From Anaeramoeba ignava (Eukaryota > Metamonada > Anaeramoebidae), in NCBI GenBank assembly GCA_028826165.1, contig JAPDFW010000092.1:806001-870000 (forward strand): a stretch of 64,000 nt of DNA, written 5' to 3'. The notes beneath the pieces were generated by a model. That model was not told the origin of the DNA. It did no database searches and worked only from the letters and a program-made list of their open reading frames with translations. The translations under genes and the position numbers were made by a program. The stretch's first letter is position 1; every line of letters begins with the position of its first letter. This document shows positions 12,262 to 25,200 of this stretch, piece after piece.

Positions 12262-15003
12262 CTAATTCAAATTCAAATTCAAATCCAAATCCAAATCCAA
12301 ATTTAAATTAAATTTTTCATTCTTAAATTCAATTAATTTATAATCATTATACATTAATTGATTTGGAATCAATTTTTTTTCTTCAACAAATTCTTTGTAT
12401 TTTTTAAATAAATGAATTTTCTTTTCTTGTTTTTGGAAAATTTCTGAAAATTGAGTTTTTAAAAATAAAAATATTCTATATTCTTGTCTTGAAATTGTTT
12501 TTAAAATTCTTTTTGAATGATTTCTTTTCTTTTTATCAAGTAAATCATTTGCAAGTAAATTTGAAATAATATCAAGTGTTTGAAATATTTTTTGGAAAAA
12601 TTTCAATTTTGAAGAAACTTGAAGATTTAGTTTTAATGAGACGATTTGTAATTGATTTTCAAAATTATTTGAATTATTATTATTATTATTATTATTTGAA
12701 TTATTATTTGATTCATTTAAATTATTTGATTCATTTTCAAGTGATAAAGAATTGAATATAAGATTCACAAGTTTTGTAATTGCAATAGTAAATTTTTTAA
12801 GATAGAAAATGATTGATTTTTCTTGATCTAAATTATGAGGATAATTTCCTTTTGTTTTTATATTTTTTTAAAATAAATATTTCCAAATGAGTAAATTTTT
12901 TTTTTTGGTTTAATTTTTTCTTTTTTGAAAAGAATTTTCTTAAATTCAGTCACACTTAAAATGACTGAAAAGAACTTTAATAATTTACTTATGTTATTTC
13001 TAATGTTAGAATTTTTTGTTCCAACGCGAATTCTCTTGTTTAATATGAAAGAATATACAGGTAAAGATTTTTGAATTAAAAAAGTTTCAAAATTTTGGTT
13101 CTTTTCTTGTTCTGGTTCTTTGATAAAATTCTGGAGTTGTTTATCAACCAGAAATTGTTGGTTTTTTTGGTTGATTTGGATATTTTCTTTTGATCTAATT
13201 TTTTTCAAATTTGAATTATTTTGATTTATAGAGATGATATTCATTTGATATTCAAAATCCAGTAATTGAGAGTGAATATTTTTCAGATCTTGCATTAAAT
13301 TTTCGAATTGGATCTTGTTAAATATGAAGGATATTATTTTTTTGTTGAATGGATTGATATTTTGTGATTTAAGTAAATGATCAATTTTTTCATTTTTGAT
13401 ATCAATTTTGAGTTTTTTGAAAATGACTCTAAAATCCACTGAAAAAATCAATTTGACTGATATTTTCGCAATAGGTCTTATGAAGCTGAGATGTTTTGGA
13501 GGCTTTTTACGAGATTCAATGCGGAAACTTTTCTTCAAATCATAAGGAAAATAATGACTAACAAATTTAGCATCTCGTGAAAATGATCTTTGATGGAACT
13601 TGAGATTTGGAGGAGTAAGATCAAAAACAGGCTCATTCTCGGATTGTTTTTTGTTTGTAACATCTTTTTGAATCCATTCAACATTCTGGTTATTTTGTTT
13701 TAGGGGATTATTGGTGTTATTTTTATTTGTGAAATTAAGATATTCCCAGTTGTTTTCATTTTGATTTTGAAGATTTGAGTTATTTTCTTGTGGAAATTCA
13801 TTTTGAAGAGTTGAATGATTTGGAACTTGCATTTTTTCCTTGAGGAATGATTTGTTCTGGTTTGTTTTCAGAATTTAATTTTGGCTGAGGAGTGTTTGTT
13901 GGTTCAGGAGAATGAAAATTTTCTAAACCAATTCCTTCTGAAATTATAATAACAAAATCAAGTGTATTAAGTACTTTATCTAGATCACGTTTTTCCAGTA
14001 AATCAGTAACTTCAAATAAATCCTTTTCTGCAATTCCAAGTTCTTTACATTGTTCTAAAAAATATTCTATGTAATAAATTGCAAATTGATTTTCTGGTTT
14101 TTGAAATTTTTCAGGAATTTGTTTTCTTTGAATTTTTGTGATAATTTCAACTAAAATTCCACCGTGTTTTAAAAGATTAATTAATGATTTTTCTTGCAAT
14201 TTGATATCAAGAAAGTTTTGTATCCATTTTTTAATTTTATTTTGTTTTTGAACAAATTCTATATTATAAATTAAAATTAAAATTAAAATTCATTTTAAAA
14301 TTAAAATTAAAATTAAAATTAAAAATTAAAATTAAAATTAAAATTAAAATTAAAATTAAAATTAAAATTAAAATTAAAATTAATTAAAATTAAAATTAAA
14401 ATTAAAATTCATTTTAAAATTTAAATTCAAATTAAAATTAAAATTAAAATTAGAAATTAAAATTATAATTAAAATTAAAAATTAAAATTAAAATTAAAAT
14501 TAAAATTAAAATTAAAATTAAAATTATAATTAAAATTAAAAAAACCTAATTTTGATTCAACAGAACGATCAATTGTTAAATTTCTTCTCATAGGTGAAGA
14601 AAATGTTCTATTTGAATAAGAAAATATACTAAGTTTAGGTTTAATTGATGTTTTGTCTTCTTCTTTTAATGTTTTTTTTTCATTTTTATTTTCATTTTCA
14701 TTTAATTGTTTTTGATTATTTTCTAATAATATATTTTCAGGTTCAGAAAAATTAAGTTCTTTTTTTAAATGTGTTTTTGGTTTTCTTCTTTGGAATCGAG
14801 AAAGCTCAATAATTGGTCTTCTTTTAAATGATTGAGTTATTGGATTCTTTTAAATGAAAAAAGAAATAAAAGAATATAAATATAAAATTGTAAAAAAATT
14901 CTTTTTCTTTTTCTTTTTCTTTTACATTTTCTTTTGATGAAATTGCTGAATAACTTTTCTTATTTAAAATTTGAATTTTTGTTTTTTTTGGTGTTGCTGA
15001 CAT
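12262..15003 (-). CDS. Calponin-homology-domain protein, otherwise unrecognised
   Basis: Exons are 14926-15003, 14546-14846 and 12262-14258. The start at 15003 gives MSATPKKTKIQIL; the basic N-terminal region also has RRPIIELSRFQRRKPK. The third exon opens with a CH domain: QNKIKKWIQNFLDIKL, LINLLKHGGILVEIITKI, then YYIEYFLEQCKELGI and DLFEVTDLLEKRDLDKVLNTL. This order matches type-2/3-like CH domains, which bind actin or act as adaptors. After it come about 600 Asn/Gln/Lys-rich residues I do not recognise, with a poly-Asn tract and an NLNLDLD-type tail. Two single-base frame breaks are needed, at about 13835-13845 (an A6 run) and about 12862-12872 (an A7 run). Each looks like a missing base on the gene strand. 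The CH call is good; the role is unknown. Confidence 0.7.
14270..14540. repeat. (AATTAA)n hexamer repeat, CH-gene intron
   Basis: This is a near-perfect AATTAA hexamer array with a few CATTTT interruptions, filling the second intron of the CH-domain gene. On the gene strand an ATATAG acceptor closes it just before the CH exon. Confidence 0.85.
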
Positions 15004-15194
15004 TTTTCCAAAAAGAAAACTAGAAGAAAAATGATTTTTTTTTTTCTTCTTTTTTTTTTATTTTTTTTTGTTTTTGTTTTGATTAAAAAAAAATTTGATG
15101 AATAGTTTAATAAAAAGCAAAAAGATAGAAAAAATAAAAAGAAGATCTTTTTTCAATTTATTTCTTTTATTAATTCAAAACTCAATTCAAAATT

Positions 15195-16200
15195 CATTTT
15201 GAAATTTATTTCACAAATCTCAAAATTATTTTTAAAATTATTTTCAAAATTGTTTTTAAAATTGTTTTCAAAATTGTTTTCAAAATTGTTTTCAAAATTG
15301 TTTTCAAAATTGTTTTCAAAATTCATTTCAAAATTGTTTTTAAAATTGTTTTTAAAATTGTTTTCAAAATTGTTTTCAAAATTGTTTTTAAAATTGTTTT
15401 TAAAATTGTTTTCAAAATTCATTTCAAAATTGTTTTTAAAATTGTTTTCAAAATTGTTTTCAAAATTGTTTTCAAAATTGTTTTTAAAATTGTTTTCAAA
15501 ATTGTTTTCAAAATTGTTTTCAAAATTCATTTCAAAATTGTTTTTAAAATTGTTTTCAAAATTGTTTTTAAAATTGTTTTCAAAATTGTTTTCAAAATTG
15601 TTTTTAAAATTGTTTTTAAAATTGTTTTTAAAATTGTTTTTAAAATTCATTTCAAAATTGTTTTCAAAATTGTTTTCAAAATTGTTTTTAAAATTATTTT
15701 CAAAATTGTTTTTAAAATTGTTTTTAAAATTGTTTTCAAAATTGTTTTCAAAATTGTTTTCAAAATTGTTTTTAAAATTCATTTCAAAATTGTTTTCAAA
15801 ATTGTTTTTAAAATTATTTTCAAAATTCATTTCAAAATTGTTTTCAAAATTGTTTTTAAAATTGTTTTCAAAATTCATTTCAAAATTATTTTCAAAATTG
15901 TTTTCAAAATTGTTTTCAAAATTGTTTTCAAAATTGTTTTCAAAATTCATTTCAAAATTGTTTTCAAAATTGTTTTCAAAATTCATTTCAAAATTCATTT
16001 CAAAATTGTTTTCAAAATTGTTTTTAAAATTGTTTTCAAAATTGTTTTTAAAATTGTTTTCAAAATTGTTTTCAAAATTCATTTCAAAATTGTTTTCAAA
16101 ATTGTTTTCAAAATTGTTTTCAAAATTGTTTTCAAAATTATTTTCAAAATTCATTTTAAAATTGTTTTCAAAATTGTTTTCAAAATTGTTTTTAAAATTT
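15195..16200. repeat. 12-bp minisatellite (TTTTCAAAATTG and variants), about 83 units
   Basis: Starting next to the stop codon of the HECT ligase gene, about 1 kb consists of 12-bp units differing at defined positions: GTTTTC, GTTTTT, CATTTC or ATTTTC before a constant AAAATT. I see no unit-length slippage, so one frame stays open on both strands, reading NNFE/NNFK/MNFE on the minus strand. It could be a 3' UTR or spacer repeat, or in principle a coding repeat. There is no recognisable gene around it. Confidence 0.9.
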
Positions 16201-16201
16201 C

Positions 16202-19200
16202 TTAAATAAAACCAAATCCAGCAGTTTCATTAATTGCAAATAATAATTTCTTCCTTAAAATCTCTTTTGAATTATATTCAGGAAGATCTAATTGATTAAA
16301 ACAAGTATGAGCAGTTGGAAGTCTAGAAACATCTTTAGTTTTTTGAATCAAAAATCGATTGTTTCCATGAATATTTCTCAAATTTGAAAACCCACCAGTT
16401 GGAACACGAGAAGTACCAGTAACAAACCTCAAGAGTTTTGCCTTTTCCTCTTCATCAAGAGAAGAAACAATGTCCCAAAACCAGACAATTTGTGGATCAC
16501 TTGGCCGATAGCCTGTATATTTTGTATTTTGTCTTAAATCATCAATATTGATTTTCGGAACTCCTGAAATCAATAATTCAAGCTCAGTTTCGTTGAAGAA
16601 CTTCAATAATTTCTGAGGGATAATCTCGTTTAATCCTTCTACTAAAGACCGCATTTGTGCTTGAATTGACTTGTTCATTTTATATTCACAAACTAATTGA
16701 ACATATTCTTTTTTGTTATTCTCAGTAACTCGGATATTTCTTCCATTTGGTTTTAAATCGACAACTGCTTTGATTCCCAATTCGTCCGAATCCATTGCAA
16801 AGTAAAACTCCGGAACTTGGGAAATATTGTTTTCAAGAACCCATTTGAGACTTTTATAAAAACTATTATCAATATCCTCCATATCTGTGTATGACTGTGG
16901 AATCCCAAGAATTTGCTTATAACAAGATCGTGTAAAATAAGCATCAATTTGCACTTGATCAAGAATAGACTTGCCGATAAATTTCCCCACAAAATTAAAA
17001 TATTCAAGATGATCCTGATTGATATACGAAGACGGATTTGGATGATATGTCGAGTTATTTTTTGATGTTAAAACAAAAAGTGCATAATTTGGATTGAACA
17101 TTTCTTTTGTCAATGATGAAAACCAATCTCTAGTAACTCCACCTGCGTCAACTCCTTCTTCTCCAACAAATTTAACCTTCAGTTCCCTTGTGAAATCCTC
17201 CGCTTTTTTCGAGTGGAATGCTCGGAAAGAATCTTGAAGAATGCTTGATCTTCTTACGTTTATTTTTAATTGTCTTCCATGAGGCATACGACCTTGTTTT
17301 TCTGCGTAAAATTGAGTTAATTTCCAATAGAAATAATTCTTTTTGTTTTCAAAGTTTATTATTTGTGGGATTTTGATTAATTTGTGAAAGGATTCTTTCA
17401 TCAAATCTGGGTTTTCTGTAACTAAATTATTAAAGAAATCTTTGTTGGTAAAAATGAAATTATTGAATCGATTCTGTGATGGTTTCTTGATTTTATCCAA
17501 ATCACTAACTTCAACATCAATATCAATATTGATATTGCTTTCGTTGTTATTATTATTGTTGTTGTTATTATTATTGTTGTTATTGTTTAAATCGAGGTTT
17601 GAATTTTCATTCGTTTCCTCATTTGAATTTTGTTTATCAATATCTTTTTTTTCGCTAAATTCAAATAGAATAAAAGACTCAATTATTGGAATCAAAAATT
17701 TCATAATTCCAGTGTTGGTCAATATGTTTTTTTTCTGGATTTCATTTCTAAAATTGAAGGAATCCCGGAAATGATCAATAGGAAAACGATGAAAATCTCT
17801 AAATAAAGGATTATTCAAAAAATTCAAATCTTGGTTTCGTTGAAACATTCTTAATAATGATTGTGGTCTATCCAAATTATGAGGAAACAATTGTTCGTCT
17901 TCGTTTCTCTGAAAAAATTGGATTAATCGATTTCCAGGATCAATTTGAATGTTTTCTTCTGGTTCTGGTTCTTGTTTTGCTTTCGCTTTTGTTGTTTCTT
18001 GCTTTCTTTTTTCGTATTCTGTGTTGATTTTAGAAACCAACTCAATACAAGAACAAAGTTCTTGCCAAGTATTTTGCAAATGAGATTTAACATAAAGTAT
18101 TTGTTCTGAAATTTCTTCAAATTTGTTTTTTGTTTTTTGTTTTGAAATGATTTTTTGAATCTTATGAATCAATAAAATACTACGAGAAAAGCGAATATCG
18201 TAATCACTCCAGCAACAAAAAAGCTCGAATATTTCTGAAATGGAACCAGTATTTTCTTTAACCATCTGCTTTTCTTTCAGTTGATTTTGTATACTTTCTA
18301 AATCTTGAATCAATTTAATTGATGAATTTTGAGCATTTTTCGATAATATTTGAGCAAGAGATTTCATATTTTCGTAATTTCGAATTATAAATTGGAATAT
18401 CGAAACTGCTTTCGGAAAATATTGTTTTTCAATTTGATTCCCTAAGATTGCATCGACAAAAGCATCTAAATATTGATAAGGGATAAATGGATATTGGTTT
18501 GTATTTGGAGTAGATTTAGATGGTTCTTTTTCTAAATCAAATTTTTTTTCAAATTCAATAACAAAAAATGAATAAATATAAACCAACTTATTGATTAATT
18601 GTGATTTGAGAAGATAATTTGATGGTAAAAACAAAAAAGCACTAATCATTTTTGCAAAAGGTGTAATATTTTCATAAATATTCATGTTCGTATTCTCTTG
18701 GCTTTGTAATTGATTCGAATTTGATTGAGATAATATAGCTGTATTTGAATTGTTTAAAAGACATTGGGAAACTAATGGATTTTTTGAGGAATCAAGAAGC
18801 ATTTTCAAAATTCCCCATAAAATTTGTGGTATTTTTTTCTCTTTCATTTTCTTGTGATAAAAATTTTCAATTTCAGAAAGATCGATCATAACTAAATTAG
18901 AATTTGGATTTTCATTCCCAACACCATTTTGAATATTAAATCTGTTTAACAGATCTGTAAAAATATCTAAAAATAATAAAACAATTTGTGATCTAGCTTG
19001 AAAATTTTTGAAATATTGAAAAAATATTCTCTCAAAATCTCGAAATAATCCTGATCTTCCTTCAATTTTAAGGCATTTTTTTGATAAATTAACTAATATT
19101 TGAATATGTTCTTGCTTAATAAATTCTGCTTGAATTTCCACTTCCATTCTTTTTTTTCGTATTGAATTCGCTTTTTTTGAAAAGATGAATGAAAGAGGAT

Positions 19201-22200
19201 CTCTATTCTGATAAATTATTTGGTTATTCATATCGTTGATAAATATATTCTCTTGTTGGTGATGGTGATTATGATCGTGTTCATGATTAAAATTAAATGA
19301 AGAAATTTGTCGAACAGTTCTTGCTTCATTTTGTAATTCGACAGGAAGTAAAGATAAATCCTCTTCAGGTAAGGAGATATAAATTTCATTTCGAAGACTT
19401 GGAGATAAAGATGCAATGAAAGTAGAATCTTGTTCATTTATTCTGTTTTGATTTTGATTTTGATTTTGATTTTGATTTTGATTTTGATTTTGATTTTGAT
19501 TTTGATTTTGATTTTGATTTTGATTTTGATTTTGATTTTCATTTTGATTTTGATTTTGATTTTCATTTTGATTTTCATTTTGATTTTCATTTTGATTTTG
19601 TTCATCTGGTATTTTTTTGAATTCTTCTTCTAATTGTTTAAGTTTTTCTTCTTTTTCTTGAAGAATTTTTTGTTTATTATCAATTTCTTTTTCTTTATTC
19701 TGAATTGAATCACGAATTTCTTTTAATCTTTGTTCAAATCGATGAATATCATTTTCATTTTTTGTAACTTGTGTTAATATATCTTTAATTACTTTTTTGT
19801 GTTTACGTAAATTATTTTTTGAAAAATAAAAACTGTAATATGGTTTGTTTTTATTAGTTCTAATAAAACTTGAAAAGTTTCCTTCTAGTTGGAGTAAATC
19901 ATTTTCTGGTAAATATTCTTTAATAAGAAATGAATAATCAGAGTTTTGATTTATAACTTTCATTTTCTTGTTATAAAAATTTTGGAAATTTTGATCTGAT
20001 ATATTTTGATTTATATTTTCATTTATCTTTTCATTTATATTTTGATTTATATTTTGATTTATATTTTCGGTTTATATTTTCATTTATATTTTCATTTATA
20101 TTTTCATTTATATTTTCATTTATATTTTCATTTATATTTTCATTTATATTTTCATTTATATTTTCATTTATATTTTCATTTATATTTTCATTTATATTTT
20201 CATTTATATTTTCATTTATATTTTCATTTATATTTTCATTTATATTTTCATTTATATTTTCATTTATATTTTCATTTATATTTTCATTTATATTTTGATT
20301 TATATTTTGATTTATATTTTGATTTATATTTTCATTTATATTTTTCATTTGATTTATATTTTCATTTATATTTTGATTTATATTTTGATTTATATTTTGA
20401 TTTATATTTTGATTTATATTTTGATTTATATTTTCATTTATCTTTTCATTTATATTTTCATTTATATTTTCATCATCTTTGAATATAATTCCAAATCCTC
20501 TTTCTTCATTAATTGACATAATAATTAGTCTTAAATAATCTTTAATTGAAGGGAAAATAAAATCAGAAGATAAACTTTCTTCGTTATTGATTATAAAATT
20601 ATGTCTAAAGTTATCCCTATCATCATTTCTTCTATGTTGATTTTCATCTCGAAAAAAAATATCTCTTCTTCTTCTTCTTGATCTTCTTTCATTTGATAAT
20701 AAATCACCTAAAGAAAGAAATTCGTTAGGATAAGAATTATCTAGAGCATCAAAAATAAATAATCCTCTGTTTAATTGATTAGAAACAGGATCTTGAATTC
20801 TAAAATTTTGTAAATTTGGAACATGATTTCTTGGGTTTAAATTAAAGAAATTCATATTTAAGTTATTATGAAGATCTTCATCTTCATCTTCATCTTCATC
20901 ATCTTCTTCAATCTCAATCTCAATCTCATTTCCATTTTCATTTTCATTTTCATAATAACTTTCATCTTCATCATGATATTCATTTTCAATTATATTTTCA
21001 ATTTCATTTTCCTCTTCATCTTCATCTTCATATTCATCTTCGTATTCATTTTCATTTTCATTTTCATTTTCATATTCAATTTGAATTTCATTTTCATTTT
21101 CATTTTCATTTTCATTTTCATCATCATCATCATCTTCATCTTCATCTTCATCTTGATCTTGATCTTGTAAATTTTCATATTCATCTTCAGTTATATTAGT
21201 ATCAATACCAAAATTTGGATCTAAATCAAAATTAAAAGATTCTTGAATAGTATTTCCTTCGATTTCAATTTCATTTTCTATTTCATAATCATTTTCTATT
21301 TGATTTTGATTTTGATTTTGATTTTGATTTTGATATTGATTTTGATTTTGATTTTCATTTTCATTTTGATTTTCATTTTGATTTTGATTTTGATTTTGAT
21401 TTTGATTTTGATTTTGATTTTGATTTTGATTTTGATTTTGATTTTGATTTTTTTTTTGAAATGGAGTTGAAAATGTAATTTTCAGTAAATTAGTGTATAA
21501 TTTTAATAAAATTCGAACACTTTTGTTATTTTGCTTGAAATTGATTAAAGAAAAAACTTGGAAAATAAAATCGAATAAATTGTGTTTTGGATCAAACAAA
21601 ATAAATTTTCCAATATTTGAATTTAGAAAGGATTGTATTTTTGAATTGGAAGAATTTTCAGGAATCAAATAATAAAAGAATTGTAAAATTTCATTAATTT
21701 CGTGATAAGATTGAAGGGAATGTTTGAAAAAATAAATGACAATATTATATAATTGAAGAATGAATGAAGTAATTTGGAGATTTTTGTTCCATGTAAGTAT
21801 ATATGAAACAAATGTAATCAAAGTGAAAAATGAATTTGCGTGTTGAAAATCAGTTTTGTCCTCTTTTTGGAATAAGAGTTTTGTTATCATTTCTAAATAA
21901 GAATTGATAATACTTTCCAAATTGTATTTATCGAGACAACTTGGGATTTCGTATGCTGAAAAAATATATAAAAGAATAGATAATAAATTATCAATTTGAG
22001 AAATTTTCTCAGAAGAATTTTCTTGAGATTGAACATGAGATTGAATCAAATCAAGTAGAATTTGCGTAATTAAATTTAAAACTGAATGATTTTTCAAGTC
22101 ACAAATTTCTGGGATTGATTGGGATTTTAGAATAACAAGAGATTGATGAGAGGAAGAAACACGGCAAAATTTAGTAATTAAAGAGATAAATAGCGAGAAG

Positions 22201-25200
22201 TTTCGATTTGAAAGAGAACAAAATGTTCCGGGAAATTTTTCTAATGAGATTTGGTTTTGACTCTTAAAAGTTGTTTTGAGAGAATTGACCATAAGTTGTG
22301 CTACTGTTTTTGTATCTTCGAGAAGATTTCCCAGAATTAAAGCTGAACGAGCTGTCTCGAAATTATTTTTATTGTTTTCTTTTTGAGGGGAAAGAATGAC
22401 AAGAATCAGTTGCAACCCATCATTTTCAAAAAAATATTTTGCAATTTCTTGATGAAGTGTTAGTATTGAAAGACAGTATAAAGATATTTGGATAAAGAAA
22501 CGGTTTGAATGATGATGATGATGATTTTTGAGGAATTGGATCAAAATTTCGACAATTTTCTTTGTGGAAATGATACTCAAGTTGTTTTTCTCTTTTGGAT
22601 TTTGTTGATTGAAATTTTCTAGTCGAAGAAGAATCAGAAAGCAATAACCGACGCACTTATTGAATAAATGATATGATTCTGGTTTTTTGTGGTTTGATAC
22701 TTTGGATAAATAATTCAATAAATGAATATGCATTGATTCGCGTTTGAAAAAGATAATGATTCCATTCAAAAAATTGTGCCACAAGTTAGCCATTGATAGA
22801 GGCAATGGTTTTTGGAATTCTATATTTGGAGTAATGTCAAAATGGAACAGAAATGAAAGAAATTTGAGGATACGAGCAAATTTGGGGGAAAAATACTCTT
22901 CTGTATTGTTAATAAAAAAAAGAATTTTGGAGGTTATTTTGGATCCAATCAGAATAGAGTAAGCTGGATGATCTTCTGAAACAAAAGCGACATAGAAAGA
23001 AAGAGAGCGAACAGCAAGTTCGTGATTTTCAGTTGTATTTTCAGCGATTTCCATTAGAATATCTGGATATGATTTGTTGATATCTATTGAAATTTCTTCC
23101 AAATGAAAGTCTGCTTGCTGTTGATTAGATGGCGATGGATCTTCTTTTTTGGAATCTTGGTCGTTTTTGGGAGGATCGTTATTCTCTTGGAAAATTGTCT
23201 GTTGGGGAATGTTATTTGCTATACTTGGTGATCTGAGGAGCCATTCTGTTGCTTTGGTGATGTTGTTTCTGAACTTGATCAAAGCAATTTCGGAAATGGA
23301 TCTTTCAAATCCCATTTCGATCAAGTTGTTAAGAAATAATTTCTTTGGCTGAAATCGGGAGGAATTTGGAGAGTTATGTAATACCCCTTTTTCAGACTGT
23401 TCTTGTTGTTTTTGTTGCTGCTGTTGTTTTTGCGAGTTGATTTTCTCAAAAAATGATTTTGATGTGGCTCTGAGAAGATTGTTTATTATTTCAATAAATG
23501 TGGCGATAAGTTGTTTTGGGAAGTTGATGTAAATATCGTTTTGTTTGATAAGAACGCAGAGAAATTTATCGTAGCATTTTGTGGTTACTTTCTGGAAAAA
23601 GGAGTAAAAACGGAACACAAATGATTCGCCTTGAATACCATTTAGTTCGCGATTCTCGATAAAGGGGAAGATTTGAGAATCTGCGAAGTGATGGAAGTTT
23701 GTGATGATGCGAAAAAATTGCAATGTGGATTGGAGAACATTGTGGAATTCATTTGAATATTTGATTTCTGCTCTGTCTTTTGGGAAATAAACGGGTATTT
23801 GCGAGAGAATAAATGAGAAATAATCAAATATCTTGTTGAATGTTTGCGATTCCACAAAAAAGGCAAGTAAAAGAACATTTATTGGGGAAAATGTAATTTC
23901 TTTTTCCTTGCTAGAAACAATCATAAGCGAGTTAAGCTGTTTAATTAACGAGGAGAAAATCAGGAAATCATAAGGTTGGATCGCAGGCGAAAATTGGTTT
24001 TTTTGGAAGAATTTGTCGAATTGATTCTCGACAATTTGCGAAATACTTGACCCGATGCGAGCCATTGGGACGTTGGAATATTTTGCAATTGAAATGGAAA
24101 GATTTTTGTGAGCTCGTGAAGAAAGAAAAGCAAAAAGACAAAGTTGGCTTAAAAGCTTTGTGACTATCAGCCGAAGTTGGACATAATCGGAAAAATTGTC
24201 GGATTCGGAAAGAAGATCCTTGCGGATAATTTTGTATGTGCAAACATAGAGAATGGAGCCTAAAATATCATTAATTTCTTGGGTAAGCGAGCCTCCCCAA
24301 GAATTCACAACAAATGTATGATTTTTTTTTTCTTTAAGCAATTTCTTTTGGAATTTGTAGATAAAAAATATGCATCGATAGATTGCTTGAATATGAAGGG
24401 ATGCAGGTGATTTTGTTGATTTAAGAATGGAAAGAAATTGGGTGAAAAGAAGCTTATAAAAAGGTGTGATATGATGTTCAGGAATATCGATGATTGTATA
24501 AATAATTGAATCGACTAGTTTTTTATCTTCATTGTCAATGCAAGTAGGTTTCCAGAGATTGTCGTATGAAAAGACCTTTAAAATTTCTGCAAAAACACCC
24601 TTTTCAAAGAAAACTGTGACTAGCGAATCAAATCTGAATATTTTGTTCAAAACGTGAGAAATGTTGTCAAAAATCGAAACAAAACAGGGATGATTATCGT
24701 CTTTATTCCCAATGCCGTGAATATGTTTTTCGCAATATCCATCGTATAGTTTCTTGATGTATTTTACAAGAGAGGTTGAAATTGACTGAAGAAGATTTGG
24801 TATTTCGAGTTTGAAGATGATCTGCGAAAATTTGATCAGAAAATGTTCTTTGAAATTTGAAGTTATAAAATAGTAATTTGGATTGAAAAATAAAGACAAA
24901 AAAGTCTCGAATATTTTTGTTTCAACAACCAATTTTTTGCCTTCTTGGATCTTGCATAAATGGAATAAAGTGTTTGGAATATTTTGGATCACTCGCGAAT
25001 TGAACGGCATTGATGATTTAAGAATGGAAATCCAGTAAAAAGGAATTTTTGATTCAAGCAAAGCATCAGCGTTTGTGAATGGAAGAAACTCGATAACCAC
25101 AAACAAGATGAGTGAAGAATGCATGAAAATGAGAGAGGAATCACGGCATAATTGCTGGTTTTGGAAAATTTTGCTCAAGATCACGAATATTTTCGTTTCC

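Noticed and set aside
15153-16209. Two overlapping 330-codon genes on opposite strands
   Set aside because: Both frames are consequences of a repeat unit divisible by three; neither has unique sequence or a supported start, so it is listed as a repeat and as a finding only.
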